This document shows, piece by piece, positions 1-8,755 of a DNA stretch of 63,843 nucleotides. The stretch lies in contig DJVR01000039.1 of assembly GCA_002441285.1 (NCBI GenBank), positions 1-63,843 on the forward strand. Direction: 5' to 3'. This DNA comes from Candidatus Atribacteria bacterium UBA6251 (lineage in GTDB: Bacteria > Atribacterota > Phoenicimicrobiia > Phoenicimicrobiales > Phoenicimicrobiaceae). Position 1 is the stretch's first letter. Every line of letters begins with the position of its first letter. The translations under genes were made by a program, and so were the position numbers. Below the pieces are notes generated by a model. That model was not told the origin of the DNA. It did no database searches and saw nothing but the letters and a program-made list of their open reading frames with translations.

Positions 1-193
1 CACTTTTAATTCTTAAATAACATTTGAAATATTTTTATAGAAATTTGAATAAAATTAAGATAATATAAAAAAAATGAGGTTAAGATTAAAATTTTAAATA
101 TTTTCAATTTTATTAATATATAGAATAAGGAGATAAATAAATGCTATAATAAAATTAAGATTAAAAAATAATCATAGTAGGGAGGTATAGCCA
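1..193. other. AT-rich upstream region of the first gene
   Basis: I see no gene in this stretch. It is very A/T rich. An AAGGAG Shine-Dalgarno-like box at 127-132 is followed eight bases later by ATG CTA TAA at 141-149, a start-stop mini-ORF whose meaning is unclear. The GGAGG at 181-185 belongs to the gene that starts at 194. I could not settle on a -35/-10 pair. Confidence 0.4.
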
Positions 194-1261
194 GTGAAGT
201 CTATTATTCTCTGTGCCGGAAAAGGTACCCGCCTTAGACCACTAACCTACACCAGTGCAAAACATTTGATTCCTATCGGAAATAAACCCGTTCTTTTTTA
301 TGGCATAGAAGCAATAAAGAATTGTGGAATAAAAGATGTAGGTATAATTATTGGAGAGACTGGAGAAGATATCAAAAAGGAGACGGGAAGTGGAAGACGC
401 TGGGGGATAAATATTTCTTATATCGAGCAAAAAGAGGCATTAGGTTTAGCACATGCTGTAAAGGTTGCTTCTGATTATCTGGGAGAAGAAAAATTTTTAA
501 TGTATCTGGGTGATAATCTACTTAAAAATGGAATCGAAGATTATGCTAAAAAATTTTTACAGGAAAATTATCACGCTTTTGTGCTATTGACGGAAGTAGA
601 AAATCCTAGGCAGTTTGGAGTGGCAGAAGTAAAAGAAGGTAAAGTAGTCAGAGTAGTAGAAAAGCCCAAAGATCCACCCAGTAATTTGGCTTTAACCGGG
701 ATATACTTTTTTGACCAAAATATACATCAAGCTATCAATAGTATTAGGCCCTCCGCTCGAGGTGAACTGGAAATCACCGATGCTATTCAATGGATGATTG
801 AAAAGGGTTATAAGGTAGGGGCAGATGTAATCAAGGGATGGTGGAAGGATACAGGTAAACCAGGAGATATTCTAGAGGCAAATCGCTTGGTTTTGGAGAG
901 CATAGAAAGAGATATTTATTCAGAAAAAATAGATCAGAATTCCAGTATCCTGGGAAGGGTTAAAATTGAAAGAGGAGTGGAAATAATAAATTCTAAGATA
1001 TTAGGACCAGCCATCATTGGTAAAGGTGCTAGAATTCTCAATTCCTATATTGGTCCTTTTACTTCCCTTTCTGAGAAAGTAGAAATAGTAAATAGTGAAA
1101 TTGAATATAGTGTAGTATTGGAGAATACCAGGATTGCCAATGTAAACGGAAGATTGCAAAGATGTTTAATCGGAAAAGGAGTGCAAATCTTTCATTCGGA
1201 TGACCTCCCTCGAGTATTTAAATTTATTTTAGGGGACCACAGCTCCCTCAATCTAATGTAA
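194..1261 (+). CDS. Glucose-1-phosphate thymidylyltransferase, long RmlA-like form
   Basis: Predicted to join a sugar 1-phosphate to a nucleotide (typically glucose-1-phosphate plus dTTP), giving the activated sugar for surface polysaccharide. The nucleotidyltransferase signature GKGTRLRP lies at residues 9-16, GLAHAV at 84-89 and the metal-site region YLGDNL at 104-109. From about residue 245 the chain changes to short hexapeptide-like repeats of a left-handed beta helix, which marks the long RmlA-like subfamily rather than the short one. Length 355 aa fits that group. The GTG start is set by GGAGG at 181-185. The last codons ATG TAA come from the 35-bp palindrome that follows. Exact sugar and nucleotide specificity cannot be read from the sequence. 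Confidence 0.85.
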   Translation: MKSIILCAGKGTRLRPLTYTSAKHLIPIGNKPVLFYGIEAIKNCGIKDVGIIIGETGEDIKKETGSGRRWGINISYIEQKEALGLAHAVKVASDYLGEEKFLMYLGDNLLKNGIEDYAKKFLQENYHAFVLLTEVENPRQFGVAEVKEGKVVRVVEKPKDPPSNLALTGIYFFDQNIHQAINSIRPSARGELEITDAIQWMIEKGYKVGADVIKGWWKDTGKPGDILEANRLVLESIERDIYSEKIDQNSSILGRVKIERGVEIINSKILGPAIIGKGARILNSYIGPFTSLSEKVEIVNSEIEYSVVLENTRIANVNGRLQRCLIGKGVQIFHSDDLPRVFKFILGDHSSLNLM

Positions 1262-1290
1262 AAAAAAGTGCCAGGCACTTTTTTTTACAT
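1256..1290. repeat. 35-bp palindrome, copy 1, terminator-like
   Basis: Seventeen-base arms surround a central A (core GTGCCAGGCAC). Runs of A8 and T8 lie outside the core, and ATGTA/TACAT form the outer ends. Here the symmetry extends three more bases each side (1253-1293). The copy holds the stop codon of the rightward gene and touches the stop of the leftward gene, so it would act as a bidirectional intrinsic terminator between convergent genes. Confidence 0.9.
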
Positions 1291-4200
1291 TAGAAGGAAG
1301 TGCCGAGGGCAAAGTAGATATCACGGCTTTTTGGTGCATTGAGGGCTTGGGCAAAACCTAACCTTAAGCTAAAAGGAGAATCAAATTTTGAATTAAAGTC
1401 TGCTTTTAATTCTATTCCAATTCCGGTCTTATATTCAGACTGAGGAGTGCTGGTTAAATCATTCTCTAAATTATTAATACTTACGAGGTTACTATCATTA
1501 TTTTCCCCATTACCCCAGACTTTGCCTATATCAACAAAGAAGAGACCAGATATCCTTTCTAAGAAGAAAGAGAGGGGTCCAAATTTTAAACTTCTTTCAA
1601 TATTGGCCAGAGGAAAACGGTATTCCAGGCTGGCTAAAATTAAATTATTCCCTTTTAGATAGGAGGATTTATATCCACGCAAAGGAAAAGTGCTGGTTTC
1701 AGTAGTAGAGAGATTGTGAGCAGAAAAATGACCTCCCAAGTAATATTTTTCTTCTTCAGGAAGAATAGGGCTGCTATATCCCGCTACCAACCGTAAAGCC
1801 AGTACCTGATGAAGGGCAGGTAAAGAAAGAAATTTTCGACCATCAAAAAGTAATTTGTAAAAATTATAGTCACTGCCTAAGATTGGATTGGCATATTCAT
1901 AACTTAAGGAAAAGGCTTGTCCTTCTTCTGGGCTGATAGAAAAACCATATTTTTCTGTATCAGAGTAGGTATAAGATAGTTTGAGGCTAGCGATATTCTG
2001 ATAGTCATTTTGGAACTGGTTTTCTAAAGAAATTGAGGATGAAATCTTTTCTTTTTCATACTCATAACCTAAGGAGAAAATTCTCTGGTAAGAACGAGAA
2101 TTAGTAGAAGAGCTAAAAATGCTTTTTTCTCCCTGTTTTTGAAAATAAAGATTAAATCCCGCTTTTCCATTTTCCCACCAGGAATCCGAATCAAGTCTGG
2201 AGGAAATAGAATTAGGTAAATTAGTCTCTCCTTGAAAGAATAGTTTAAGTATAGGGTAATGATGATAGTAATAGTAAGTAAAATCATAATTTAAAGTATT
2301 GCTAATTAATCCGTAGGTAATAGTCAGTGGTAATGAGTGAAAGCCCAAAACATCAGCTAATTCGGTGGAAAATCCTAATCCCAGATCTTTTTCGCTCAAT
2401 CGAGCAGCGGGAATCCAGTAAGTGGGTGGCCAAAAGGAGGCAAAAGGAGAATAATCATCAATTGGATAAAGGGTTACGGAGTTAGAATTTAGAAAAGCTA
2501 AATTCTCTTCTGAATTTAGATTAACTGTTGGAGCTGAACAGGTTTTAGTTTGCATCGAAATCTCAAATATATTATTGCTGGTGGTATATTCAACGATTTT
2601 AGGGTTTTCTATCTCTATCAAGTATTCTGGATTCATCTTTAAGTCCATAAGATGTAGTTCATATCCAGTAGAGTGATATTCGATATAAGCTAATTTTTTA
2701 CCGTCTAGAGAAGGAGCAGGTTGAAATGCGCCACCTAAGACATTGGTAAGTTGGTATAATTTTTGATCGGCTAATGAATAAGCGAATAGATTATAAATAT
2801 TATAACTTCGGTCAGAAGAAAAGAAAAGTAATTGACCATCTGCTGACCAGGCTGGACTTAGATCGGTAGCTTTGTCCAAAAAGATTGGTTGCGGTGCGAT
2901 TTTTTTACAACTAGAATAATCTTTTGGTAAAGGGAGAAGATAAATATCCTGTTGACCATCTTTCCAGGCGGAAAAGGCGATAATATCTCCCTGAGGAGAC
3001 CAGGCGGGTTGGTAGATTTGAGTGCCTTCGGTAAAATGAGTTAGATAAATAATATCTTTCGGCTGGAGAAAGAAATTATGTTGCTCTTTTAGACGAGATA
3101 AAGGTATATTGATTAAAACTAAGTTCTGTGTTCCTAAATTGTTGATTACGGCTACTATCTGAGGATTTTTTTGGTTTGAATTGGGTGACCAGGCAGGGTC
3201 TTTCAGTCGTAAACCTTTAGAGAGCCTTATATCCTTTTTATTCTCTAGATCATATAAATAAAGATCAAAAAATTGATAGTAGAGGTTATCTTCTGGTAGT
3301 TTAGCATAAATGATTTTATTGCCATCAGGAGAAATACTAAAAGAAGAATCGCGCCCGTAATTTCTTTTAAGTATAGCTTGTTTTTTAATTATCGAAGAAG
3401 TTAAGGATAGAGGAGTAGAAACAGAATAAGGATCAAGGATCTGAATAAAAGGATAAGAGTGGGGGGTAGAAACTCTAAAAGTAATTTGTTCTTCTCCTTT
3501 ATTGGAAAGAAAAACCCACCTAGGGTAGTCTACCCAGTAGTGATAATCGGTTATCTGCTGTGATTTAGTGATTTCACGAGCAGCTGTAATTTTCTTTCTT
3601 TGGGTTTGATATCTTTCCTGTAAATCAGTTTTCCAACTCTGAAATAATTCATCTAAATCTAAGCCCAGGACTTTTTTAAAGGCATAATTAAAGCCTAGAT
3701 AAGGGTAACGGCAAAATACTTCGCTTATTTCTATCATTTTTTCTTCTCCATATGTTTGGGCAATAAAATGGATGATTGATTGTCCATAAATATAAGGAGT
3801 ATTACCTCCTGGCCAGGAGATTAGATAATATCCACTTATTTGATCTAAAGTATTTAGATGGTTTTCCAGAGTGGCTAAACGGAGATACATATCATAACGG
3901 GGGTCGATACCTCTGCCACCTATTTCTTCTAAAGATGAATTAAATTTAGTTTCGTTATAAACGGCTAATCCCTCAATTGCCCAGGTAGGTTGTAAAGCAT
4001 TCGGAGAAATAATCTGTCCAAAAAAGGCACGAAGAGCCGTAGTTATCCCACCAGTCATTTCAAAATGAGCGATATGAGTATATTCATGAGTTAGAACCAT
4101 TTTAAACCAACTTTTAAATTTCATATCAAAAGATTTTGCGGTGGGAGCGGTAAGAGCAAGACGAATTACTCTATGAGGAAAAGAATTAGCATATCCCAGT

Positions 4201-4547
4201 GTATAGTCGGTAAAATCTTCTAAAATTATAGCTATCTTTTGAAAATGGTGATGTGGAGGAAGAATAATTTGTTCATTGATTTGAGTATAGGTTTCTTCTG
4301 CTAATTCAGCAATTTGCTGGGCTAAATGTTTTAACGCAATAAATTGGTGATCGTTATTGGATTCAGAACTCTGGGAGTAATTGATTTTACCTGGATTTTT
4401 AGGTCTACTAAAAAAATAAATAGAAAAATGTGAGCTTTCTAACACTTTCCAGGACAATTCTGGGTCATAGCGGTATGCCTTGCTCTCTAGTTGTCCTATA
4501 AATAAAAATAAAATAATTAATAAATAAAAGACAATTTTATTCTTCAT
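1290..4547 (-). CDS. Secreted metallopeptidase / beta-propeller / outer-membrane barrel fusion
   Basis: A 1085-residue exported protein. Residues 1-22 form a signal peptide. A peptidase-MA-like domain follows, with zinc motif HEYTH at 154-158 and downstream WAIEG (E192) as likely third ligand. The middle third contains repeated PAWSP/WSADG blades typical of a TolB-like WD40 propeller. The last 300 or so residues alternate aromatic and polar residues, resemble an OMP85/surface-antigen barrel, and end in phenylalanine, the usual outer-membrane barrel terminus. I infer an outer-membrane-anchored periplasmic or surface protease. The SD is GGGAG, just left of palindrome copy 2. It is the best single sign in the window that this cell has an outer membrane. 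Substrate unknown. Confidence 0.75.
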   Translation of the reverse strand: MKNKIVFYLLIILFLFIGQLESKAYRYDPELSWKVLESSHFSIYFFSRPKNPGKINYSQSSESNNDHQFIALKHLAQQIAELAEETYTQINEQIILPPHHHFQKIAIILEDFTDYTLGYANSFPHRVIRLALTAPTAKSFDMKFKSWFKMVLTHEYTHIAHFEMTGGITTALRAFFGQIISPNALQPTWAIEGLAVYNETKFNSSLEEIGGRGIDPRYDMYLRLATLENHLNTLDQISGYYLISWPGGNTPYIYGQSIIHFIAQTYGEEKMIEISEVFCRYPYLGFNYAFKKVLGLDLDELFQSWKTDLQERYQTQRKKITAAREITKSQQITDYHYWVDYPRWVFLSNKGEEQITFRVSTPHSYPFIQILDPYSVSTPLSLTSSIIKKQAILKRNYGRDSSFSISPDGNKIIYAKLPEDNLYYQFFDLYLYDLENKKDIRLSKGLRLKDPAWSPNSNQKNPQIVAVINNLGTQNLVLINIPLSRLKEQHNFFLQPKDIIYLTHFTEGTQIYQPAWSPQGDIIAFSAWKDGQQDIYLLPLPKDYSSCKKIAPQPIFLDKATDLSPAWSADGQLLFFSSDRSYNIYNLFAYSLADQKLYQLTNVLGGAFQPAPSLDGKKLAYIEYHSTGYELHLMDLKMNPEYLIEIENPKIVEYTTSNNIFEISMQTKTCSAPTVNLNSEENLAFLNSNSVTLYPIDDYSPFASFWPPTYWIPAARLSEKDLGLGFSTELADVLGFHSLPLTITYGLISNTLNYDFTYYYYHHYPILKLFFQGETNLPNSISSRLDSDSWWENGKAGFNLYFQKQGEKSIFSSSTNSRSYQRIFSLGYEYEKEKISSSISLENQFQNDYQNIASLKLSYTYSDTEKYGFSISPEEGQAFSLSYEYANPILGSDYNFYKLLFDGRKFLSLPALHQVLALRLVAGYSSPILPEEEKYYLGGHFSAHNLSTTETSTFPLRGYKSSYLKGNNLILASLEYRFPLANIERSLKFGPLSFFLERISGLFFVDIGKVWGNGENNDSNLVSINNLENDLTSTPQSEYKTGIGIELKADFNSKFDSPFSLRLGFAQALNAPKSRDIYFALGTSF

Positions 4548-4556
4548 TTTCTCCCT

Positions 4557-4591
4557 ATGTAAAAAAAAGTGCCAGGCACTTTTTTTTACAT
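4557..4591. repeat. 35-bp palindrome, copy 2
   Basis: Identical in arms to copy 1 (central A on the + strand). On the minus strand it lies 6 bases after the stop codon of the transposase and directly before the SD of the next leftward gene, so it fills almost the whole spacer. Together with copy 3 it brackets the transposase gene. Confidence 0.9.
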
Positions 4592-4597
4592 CATACT

Positions 4598-5503
4598 TTA
4601 TTTTTGAGAAAATAATCTATTCTGAGTATGCTGAAATAAGATACGATAGAAGTTGTCAGTTTGTAAATTTTTTTGTATTCTTTTGTAGATCGTAAAAATA
4701 CCTTGACGGGAGAGGTTAAGAGTTTTAGCAATGGTATTGGTAGGAAAACCTTCTTTGATTAAAATATAGACGATTAAGTGTTTTAAACGTTTGTTATCTT
4801 CTATAGAACCCAGGCGTTTTTTAACTAAAAGTAGAAAATTATTTATATCAAGGGAAGAGTTAAGTAACTCTTGATTGGTTATTTGATCGGAGAGGTGATT
4901 TAAATAATCTATTTCCAGATTTGCTCGATTTTTTTCATTTACTAATTTTTGTTTATTCTTCTCTACAAAATTTACAAAATTTTTTCGATCAGTTTGGCAG
5001 AGGTTTAAAAATTCATCGATTTTTAGCCAGGAAGGGGCTACTTTACCAGAACCAGAAGAAGGATAAAAATAGAGGAAGCTACTCCAGGGATATTTCTCTG
5101 GAGAGTCAACTAAGCCTGCTTCTACTGGATTTAAAGCCAAGTAAGATGCCACAGTGTATAAATAAAGGAAGTTTAGGATAAGATGACTTTTATAACGGTC
5201 CTGAAATAAATGACCTTTTCTTGTCCACCTACGGTTATACCAATGTACATAGGATGAGTTAAGAAAATGCATTGCTTCGGAAAGATTTGCTTGTTCTGTT
5301 TTAAGCAATAAATGAAAGTGGGTATCCATTAGAACAAAAGAGAAGAAGGAAATTTTAAATTCCTTGCTCATCTTAGTCATAAGATGAAAAAATTTTATTT
5401 TATCCTGCTCTTCTCTAAAAATATTAGTTCCTTCTACACCCTTGACTATGATATGATAACAAAGATTTTCCTGATTTATCTCTTTTCTATTTATTCTCCC
5501 CAT
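4598..5503 (-). CDS. REP-associated tyrosine transposase (RAYT, Y1 family)
   Basis: A single-strand DNA transposase of the IS200/IS605-related Y1 superfamily. The HUH metal motif is H62-F63-H64 (THFHLLLK), followed by GHLFQDRYKS at 95-104 and SYLALNPVEAGLV at 118-130, where a Tyr such as Y119 is the candidate nucleophile. The C-terminal third holds a helix-turn-helix (TIAKTLNLSRQGIF), consistent with REP-associated members. Length 301 aa suggests it is intact. It is bracketed by palindromes at 4557-4591 and 5543-5577, just as RAYT genes lie beside their REP sequences. A good promoter puts transcription start about three bases before ATG, with no SD visible, so the message may be leaderless and weakly translated. 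Confidence 0.85.
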   Translation of the reverse strand: MGRINRKEINQENLCYHIIVKGVEGTNIFREEQDKIKFFHLMTKMSKEFKISFFSFVLMDTHFHLLLKTEQANLSEAMHFLNSSYVHWYNRRWTRKGHLFQDRYKSHLILNFLYLYTVASYLALNPVEAGLVDSPEKYPWSSFLYFYPSSGSGKVAPSWLKIDEFLNLCQTDRKNFVNFVEKNKQKLVNEKNRANLEIDYLNHLSDQITNQELLNSSLDINNFLLLVKKRLGSIEDNKRLKHLIVYILIKEGFPTNTIAKTLNLSRQGIFTIYKRIQKNLQTDNFYRILFQHTQNRLFSQK

Positions 5504-5512
5504 AATACAAAA

Positions 5513-5541
5513 AGTATATAATTTTATCTTGCATATTTCAA
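5513..5541 (-). promoter_or_regulatory. Predicted promoter of the transposase gene
   Basis: Read on the minus strand: TTGAAA (5541-5536), 17-base spacer, TATACT (5518-5513). The -35 box ends one base from palindrome copy 3. The expected start near 5506 leaves almost no leader before the ATG at 5503. Confidence 0.55.
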
Positions 5542-5542
5542 G

Positions 5543-5577
5543 ATGTAAAAAAAAGTGCCAGGCACTTTTTTTTACAT
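5543..5577. repeat. 35-bp palindrome, copy 3, between divergent promoters
   Basis: Central A. It is the only copy not next to a stop codon. It lies between the -35 boxes of two predicted divergent promoters, one base from the leftward box and overlapping the rightward one by a base. It could serve as a binding site (for example for the transposase) as well as a structural repeat. Confidence 0.9.
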
Positions 5578-5605
5578 TGTGATTTATATAGGAATAGGTT
5601 ATAAT
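5577..5605 (+). promoter_or_regulatory. Predicted promoter of the amidohydrolase gene
   Basis: TTGTGA (5577-5582), 17-base spacer, TATAAT (5600-5605). The first T of the -35 box is the last base of palindrome copy 3. Confidence 0.5.
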
Positions 5606-5652
5606 TATAAGCAGTTATTTTTTAAGAATAAAAAGGAGGTTTGGTTAGAAAG

Positions 5653-6756
5653 GTGATTAAAAAGAATATAAAAAATAAAAAGAGTGATTTATGGTTTTAT
5701 ACTTTGATAGTTATTGCGTTAATAGGAATGTTTTTATGGTATCTTAGACAAATTGGATATTTGCCTTTATGGATTGATTATCAACCTTCCCCAATCCTGC
5801 AATCAATTGATTCTTCTTCAAAAGAAAAAAGAGCAGAATTTAAAATCATTAATGCTCACGAGCATGTCCAATCACCTCGTAATCTTCCTCTTCTCCTTAA
5901 AGTAATGGAAGATTGTCAATTAGATAAAATGATTTTATTAGGGACCCCAAAATATACTTTTTACTTAAGCACTAAATATGGTTTTGAGGACTATGATAAG
6001 AATAACCAAGATATTATTGAAATGAGTGAAAAATATCCAGATAAATTTATTGCTTTATGTACCATTAATCCTCTTGATGAAAATAAATTAGAGAAATTAA
6101 AAAAATTTATTGAAGCAGGTGCCAAAGGCCTAAAACTTTACAATGGTCATGGTTTTTTTTATGATAATTTTTTTAAGATTCCTCTAGATGATCCTGAAAT
6201 GATGGAAGTATATAAATATTGCGAAGAAAAGGGAATTCCTATTCTTTATCATGTCAATAGTGGACGTTTTTTATCTCAATTTGAGCATATCTTACAAACA
6301 TTTCCTCGCTTAACCGTTATTGCACCCCATTTTATTTTAACCTCTAGCAATCTTTTCCGTTTAAAGCAACTGCTAGATACTTATCCTAACCTTTATACTG
6401 ACATAAGTTTTGGTCATCCAGATTATCAGGTAGCTGGCTTTAAAAGAATTTCTCAGAATATTTCTGCTTTTAGAAACTTTATGATGGAATATAAAAATCG
6501 GGTTTTATTTGGTACTGACATCGTTATTACAACATTTCGAGCGAAAAGTAGAAGTTATATTGATGAGGTAATACTGAGTTACTTTGATCTACTGGAAAAG
6601 GAAGAGTTTACCTTGCCTGAATCGATTTATCAAAAGATGACTAAGAAGGCACGAGAAAGTGCTGACCAAAAAATGGTTTATAAAGGGCTTCATCTTGATG
6701 AAGATACTTTAAGAATGATTTACCGAGAAAATGCTCTAAGAATCTTCGGAAAATAA
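5653..6756 (+). CDS. Membrane-anchored amidohydrolase-family metal-dependent hydrolase
   Basis: An Amidohydro_2-type TIM-barrel hydrolase tethered by one N-terminal membrane segment (about residues 15-35, hydrophobic and followed by a charged linker), so the catalytic domain probably faces the periplasm. The metal motif appears as AHEHV near the start of the barrel. Later strands show KLYNGHG, PILYHVNSG, VIAPHF and LFGTDI, which match the His/Asp positions of the family. Substrate cannot be predicted. AAGGAGGT at 5633-5640 fits GTG 5653 (long spacer) better than TTG 5641, which abuts it. It has its own promoter, and its stop is two bases before palindrome copy 4, which separates it from the lipoprotein gene. 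Confidence 0.7.
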   Translation: MIKKNIKNKKSDLWFYTLIVIALIGMFLWYLRQIGYLPLWIDYQPSPILQSIDSSSKEKRAEFKIINAHEHVQSPRNLPLLLKVMEDCQLDKMILLGTPKYTFYLSTKYGFEDYDKNNQDIIEMSEKYPDKFIALCTINPLDENKLEKLKKFIEAGAKGLKLYNGHGFFYDNFFKIPLDDPEMMEVYKYCEEKGIPILYHVNSGRFLSQFEHILQTFPRLTVIAPHFILTSSNLFRLKQLLDTYPNLYTDISFGHPDYQVAGFKRISQNISAFRNFMMEYKNRVLFGTDIVITTFRAKSRSYIDEVILSYFDLLEKEEFTLPESIYQKMTKKARESADQKMVYKGLHLDEDTLRMIYRENALRIFGK

Positions 6757-6758
6757 AA

Positions 6759-6793
6759 ATGTAAAAAAAAGTGCCTGGCACTTTTTTTTACAT
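6759..6793. repeat. 35-bp palindrome, copy 4
   Basis: Central T on the + strand (core GTGCCTGGCAC), i.e. the opposite orientation to copies 1-3. It begins two bases after the amidohydrolase stop and ends five bases before a GGAGG box, filling the intercistronic spacer. Confidence 0.9.
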
Positions 6794-6819
6794 CTGGGGA
6801 GGAAGGAATGAAGTAAGAG

Positions 6820-8646
6820 ATGGAGAAGTTTTTTAAAATAGCATTTGCTATTGGGTTAGCTGTTATGATCTTGTTTTTGGGAGGCTGTTCTAATTTAATA
6901 GAAATATTTCCTTTTTTAAATCAAGCACCAGTAATAGTTTCAAATCCAATTACCACTATTGAGGAAAATTATCTTTATTCTTACCAAATACAGGCAGAAG
7001 ATCCTGAGGGAGATATTCTAAGTTATGATTTAATACTATACCCGGAAGGTATGAGTATTGATAAAAAAAGTGGGTTAATTAGCTGGCAACCAGATTATCA
7101 ACAAACAGGTATTTTTCAAGTAGTAGTTGAAGTCAGCGATGGCAAACATACTATTCTGCAGGAATTTCAGATTGAAGTCATTAATCTAAATGATCCACCT
7201 CAAATTATTGCTTATTTTCCTGCAATTTTAAATATCACCATCTCTGAAGGTGAATCTATTAATTTTAAAATTAAAGCCCAGGGTCTAGATAAAGATTCCC
7301 ACCTAGAAGCAAAATGGTTTATAGATGGAAAGTTAGCAGAGTATTCTTCAGTAGAAAGCAATAGTATTGAAACTATTTTTAAATTTATTTCTTCGCAAGG
7401 TGACTATAAGACCAAAACAATTAAAGGGTTAATTAGCGATGGGGAACTGGTAGACTATCTTGTATGGAAGGTAAATATTCAAGATACAACTCCTCCTCAG
7501 GCTCCTACCTTAGATTCAGTGATCTCTCCTACCAATATTTCGCCACAACTGCTTACTGGTACCAAGGAAGCCAATTCTTCCCTATTAATAAATGGGGTAG
7601 AAGTGATTGCTTTAAATGATTCTATTGAATGGTCTTATTCTTATCCTCTCATTGAAGGAGTAAACCACCTTAATCTTACCTCGCGTGATAGCTTTAACAA
7701 TGAAAGTACACCATTAACGGTAGAGATAAAATATGATTTAAATGTTTATGTAGATATTAACAATAATAGTGGAATAGAAGACGGAACTGAAACCCATCCT
7801 TACAACACTATTAATGAGGGGATAGAGGCTGCTCTTCCAGGAAAATCAGTCATAGTAAAAGCAGGTACTTATCAAGAACAAATAGTGATTAATAAAGAAA
7901 TTATTTTACAAGGAGAAGATCCAGAAAAGACTTTTATAGTAGGAAATGGATTTTCAGGTAATTTAATTACTCTAGAAGCTAATTTTATCACCATATCTAA
8001 TTTTTGCCTTGATGGAAATAATAATACAGAAGTTGGCATATTTTTTGATGATTGTGATTCAATTCATCTAAACAATAATCGCATTACTAATCAGCACTAT
8101 GGTATTAAATTTACGAATTCTTCTCCTTTGATAGAAGAGAATTCCCTTGATCATAACAGCTATAGCGGAATAGAGGTTGGGACAGGTGGAAAGGGACAAA
8201 TTAAAAATAATTTGCTTCAATATAATCAATATGGGATGAGAATTTATGGAGATGCGTCTCCCCAGATTAGTTTCAACAATATTAGCAATAATTCAAATAG
8301 TGGAATTTATTGTAGAGAAAGTGCCACGCCAATAATTGAGGGAAATATCATTAGTGATAATTCTACTGGTATATTAATTGATTATAATATCACCTGGGGT
8401 AGTGTAGTAAATCCGGATTTAGGGGGAGGAGATGAAGGAAGCAAAGGAGAAAACATTATTTCAGGAAATAGCATTAATGGAGTGAATAATGAAACTCCGC
8501 ATCCGATTAAAGCAGAAAACAACTGGTGGGGAGATGCTAATGGACCTAAATATCCAGGGAATAATTCTAGCTCAGGTGATTGGGTTTATTGGAATCAAGT
8601 AAATGGTACGATAGATTTTGATCCTTGGCTGACTAATCTGCCGTGA
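6820..8646 (+). CDS. Lipoprotein with cadherin/Ig-like and right-handed beta-helix domains
   Basis: A 608-aa exported lipoprotein: hydrophobic signal followed by lipobox LGGC, lipidated Cys at about residue 23. Residues 35-125 resemble a putative-Ig/cadherin-like module (LSYDLILYPEGMSID, ISWQPDYQQTG). About 220-310 is a second Ig-like segment starting DTTPPQAPTL. From about 315 to the end runs a parallel beta-helix of the NosD/DUF1565 type (NTINEGIEAALPG, then repeated NNxI turns). Such proteins bind or process surface glycans, but no catalytic residues can be assigned. A strong GGAGG box at 6799 is followed first by ATG AAG TAA and only then by ATG 6820. The signal peptide supports 6820 as the true start. 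Confidence 0.75.
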   Translation: MEKFFKIAFAIGLAVMILFLGGCSNLIEIFPFLNQAPVIVSNPITTIEENYLYSYQIQAEDPEGDILSYDLILYPEGMSIDKKSGLISWQPDYQQTGIFQVVVEVSDGKHTILQEFQIEVINLNDPPQIIAYFPAILNITISEGESINFKIKAQGLDKDSHLEAKWFIDGKLAEYSSVESNSIETIFKFISSQGDYKTKTIKGLISDGELVDYLVWKVNIQDTTPPQAPTLDSVISPTNISPQLLTGTKEANSSLLINGVEVIALNDSIEWSYSYPLIEGVNHLNLTSRDSFNNESTPLTVEIKYDLNVYVDINNNSGIEDGTETHPYNTINEGIEAALPGKSVIVKAGTYQEQIVINKEIILQGEDPEKTFIVGNGFSGNLITLEANFITISNFCLDGNNNTEVGIFFDDCDSIHLNNNRITNQHYGIKFTNSSPLIEENSLDHNSYSGIEVGTGGKGQIKNNLLQYNQYGMRIYGDASPQISFNNISNNSNSGIYCRESATPIIEGNIISDNSTGILIDYNITWGSVVNPDLGGGDEGSKGENIISGNSINGVNNETPHPIKAENNWWGDANGPKYPGNNSSSGDWVYWNQVNGTIDFDPWLTNLP

Positions 8647-8680
8647 TGTAAAAAAAAGTGCCAGGCACCTTTTTTTACAT
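8646..8680. repeat. 35-bp palindrome, copy 5, with one arm mismatch
   Basis: Central A. C at 8669 replaces the T needed for perfect pairing (CACCTTTTTTT in the right arm), so this copy has started to decay. Its first base is the last base of the lipoprotein stop codon TGA. Confidence 0.9.
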
Positions 8681-8755
8681 AAGGCTTGTTTGGGGAATGG
8701 TTATGTGATATGTTAATAAAGAAAAAAGTAGATTTTGATTCAGGGAGAAAGAAAG

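Noticed and set aside
4921..5181. Plus-strand frame inside the transposase gene
   Set aside because: Antisense shadow of the RAYT coding sequence with no recognisable protein features.
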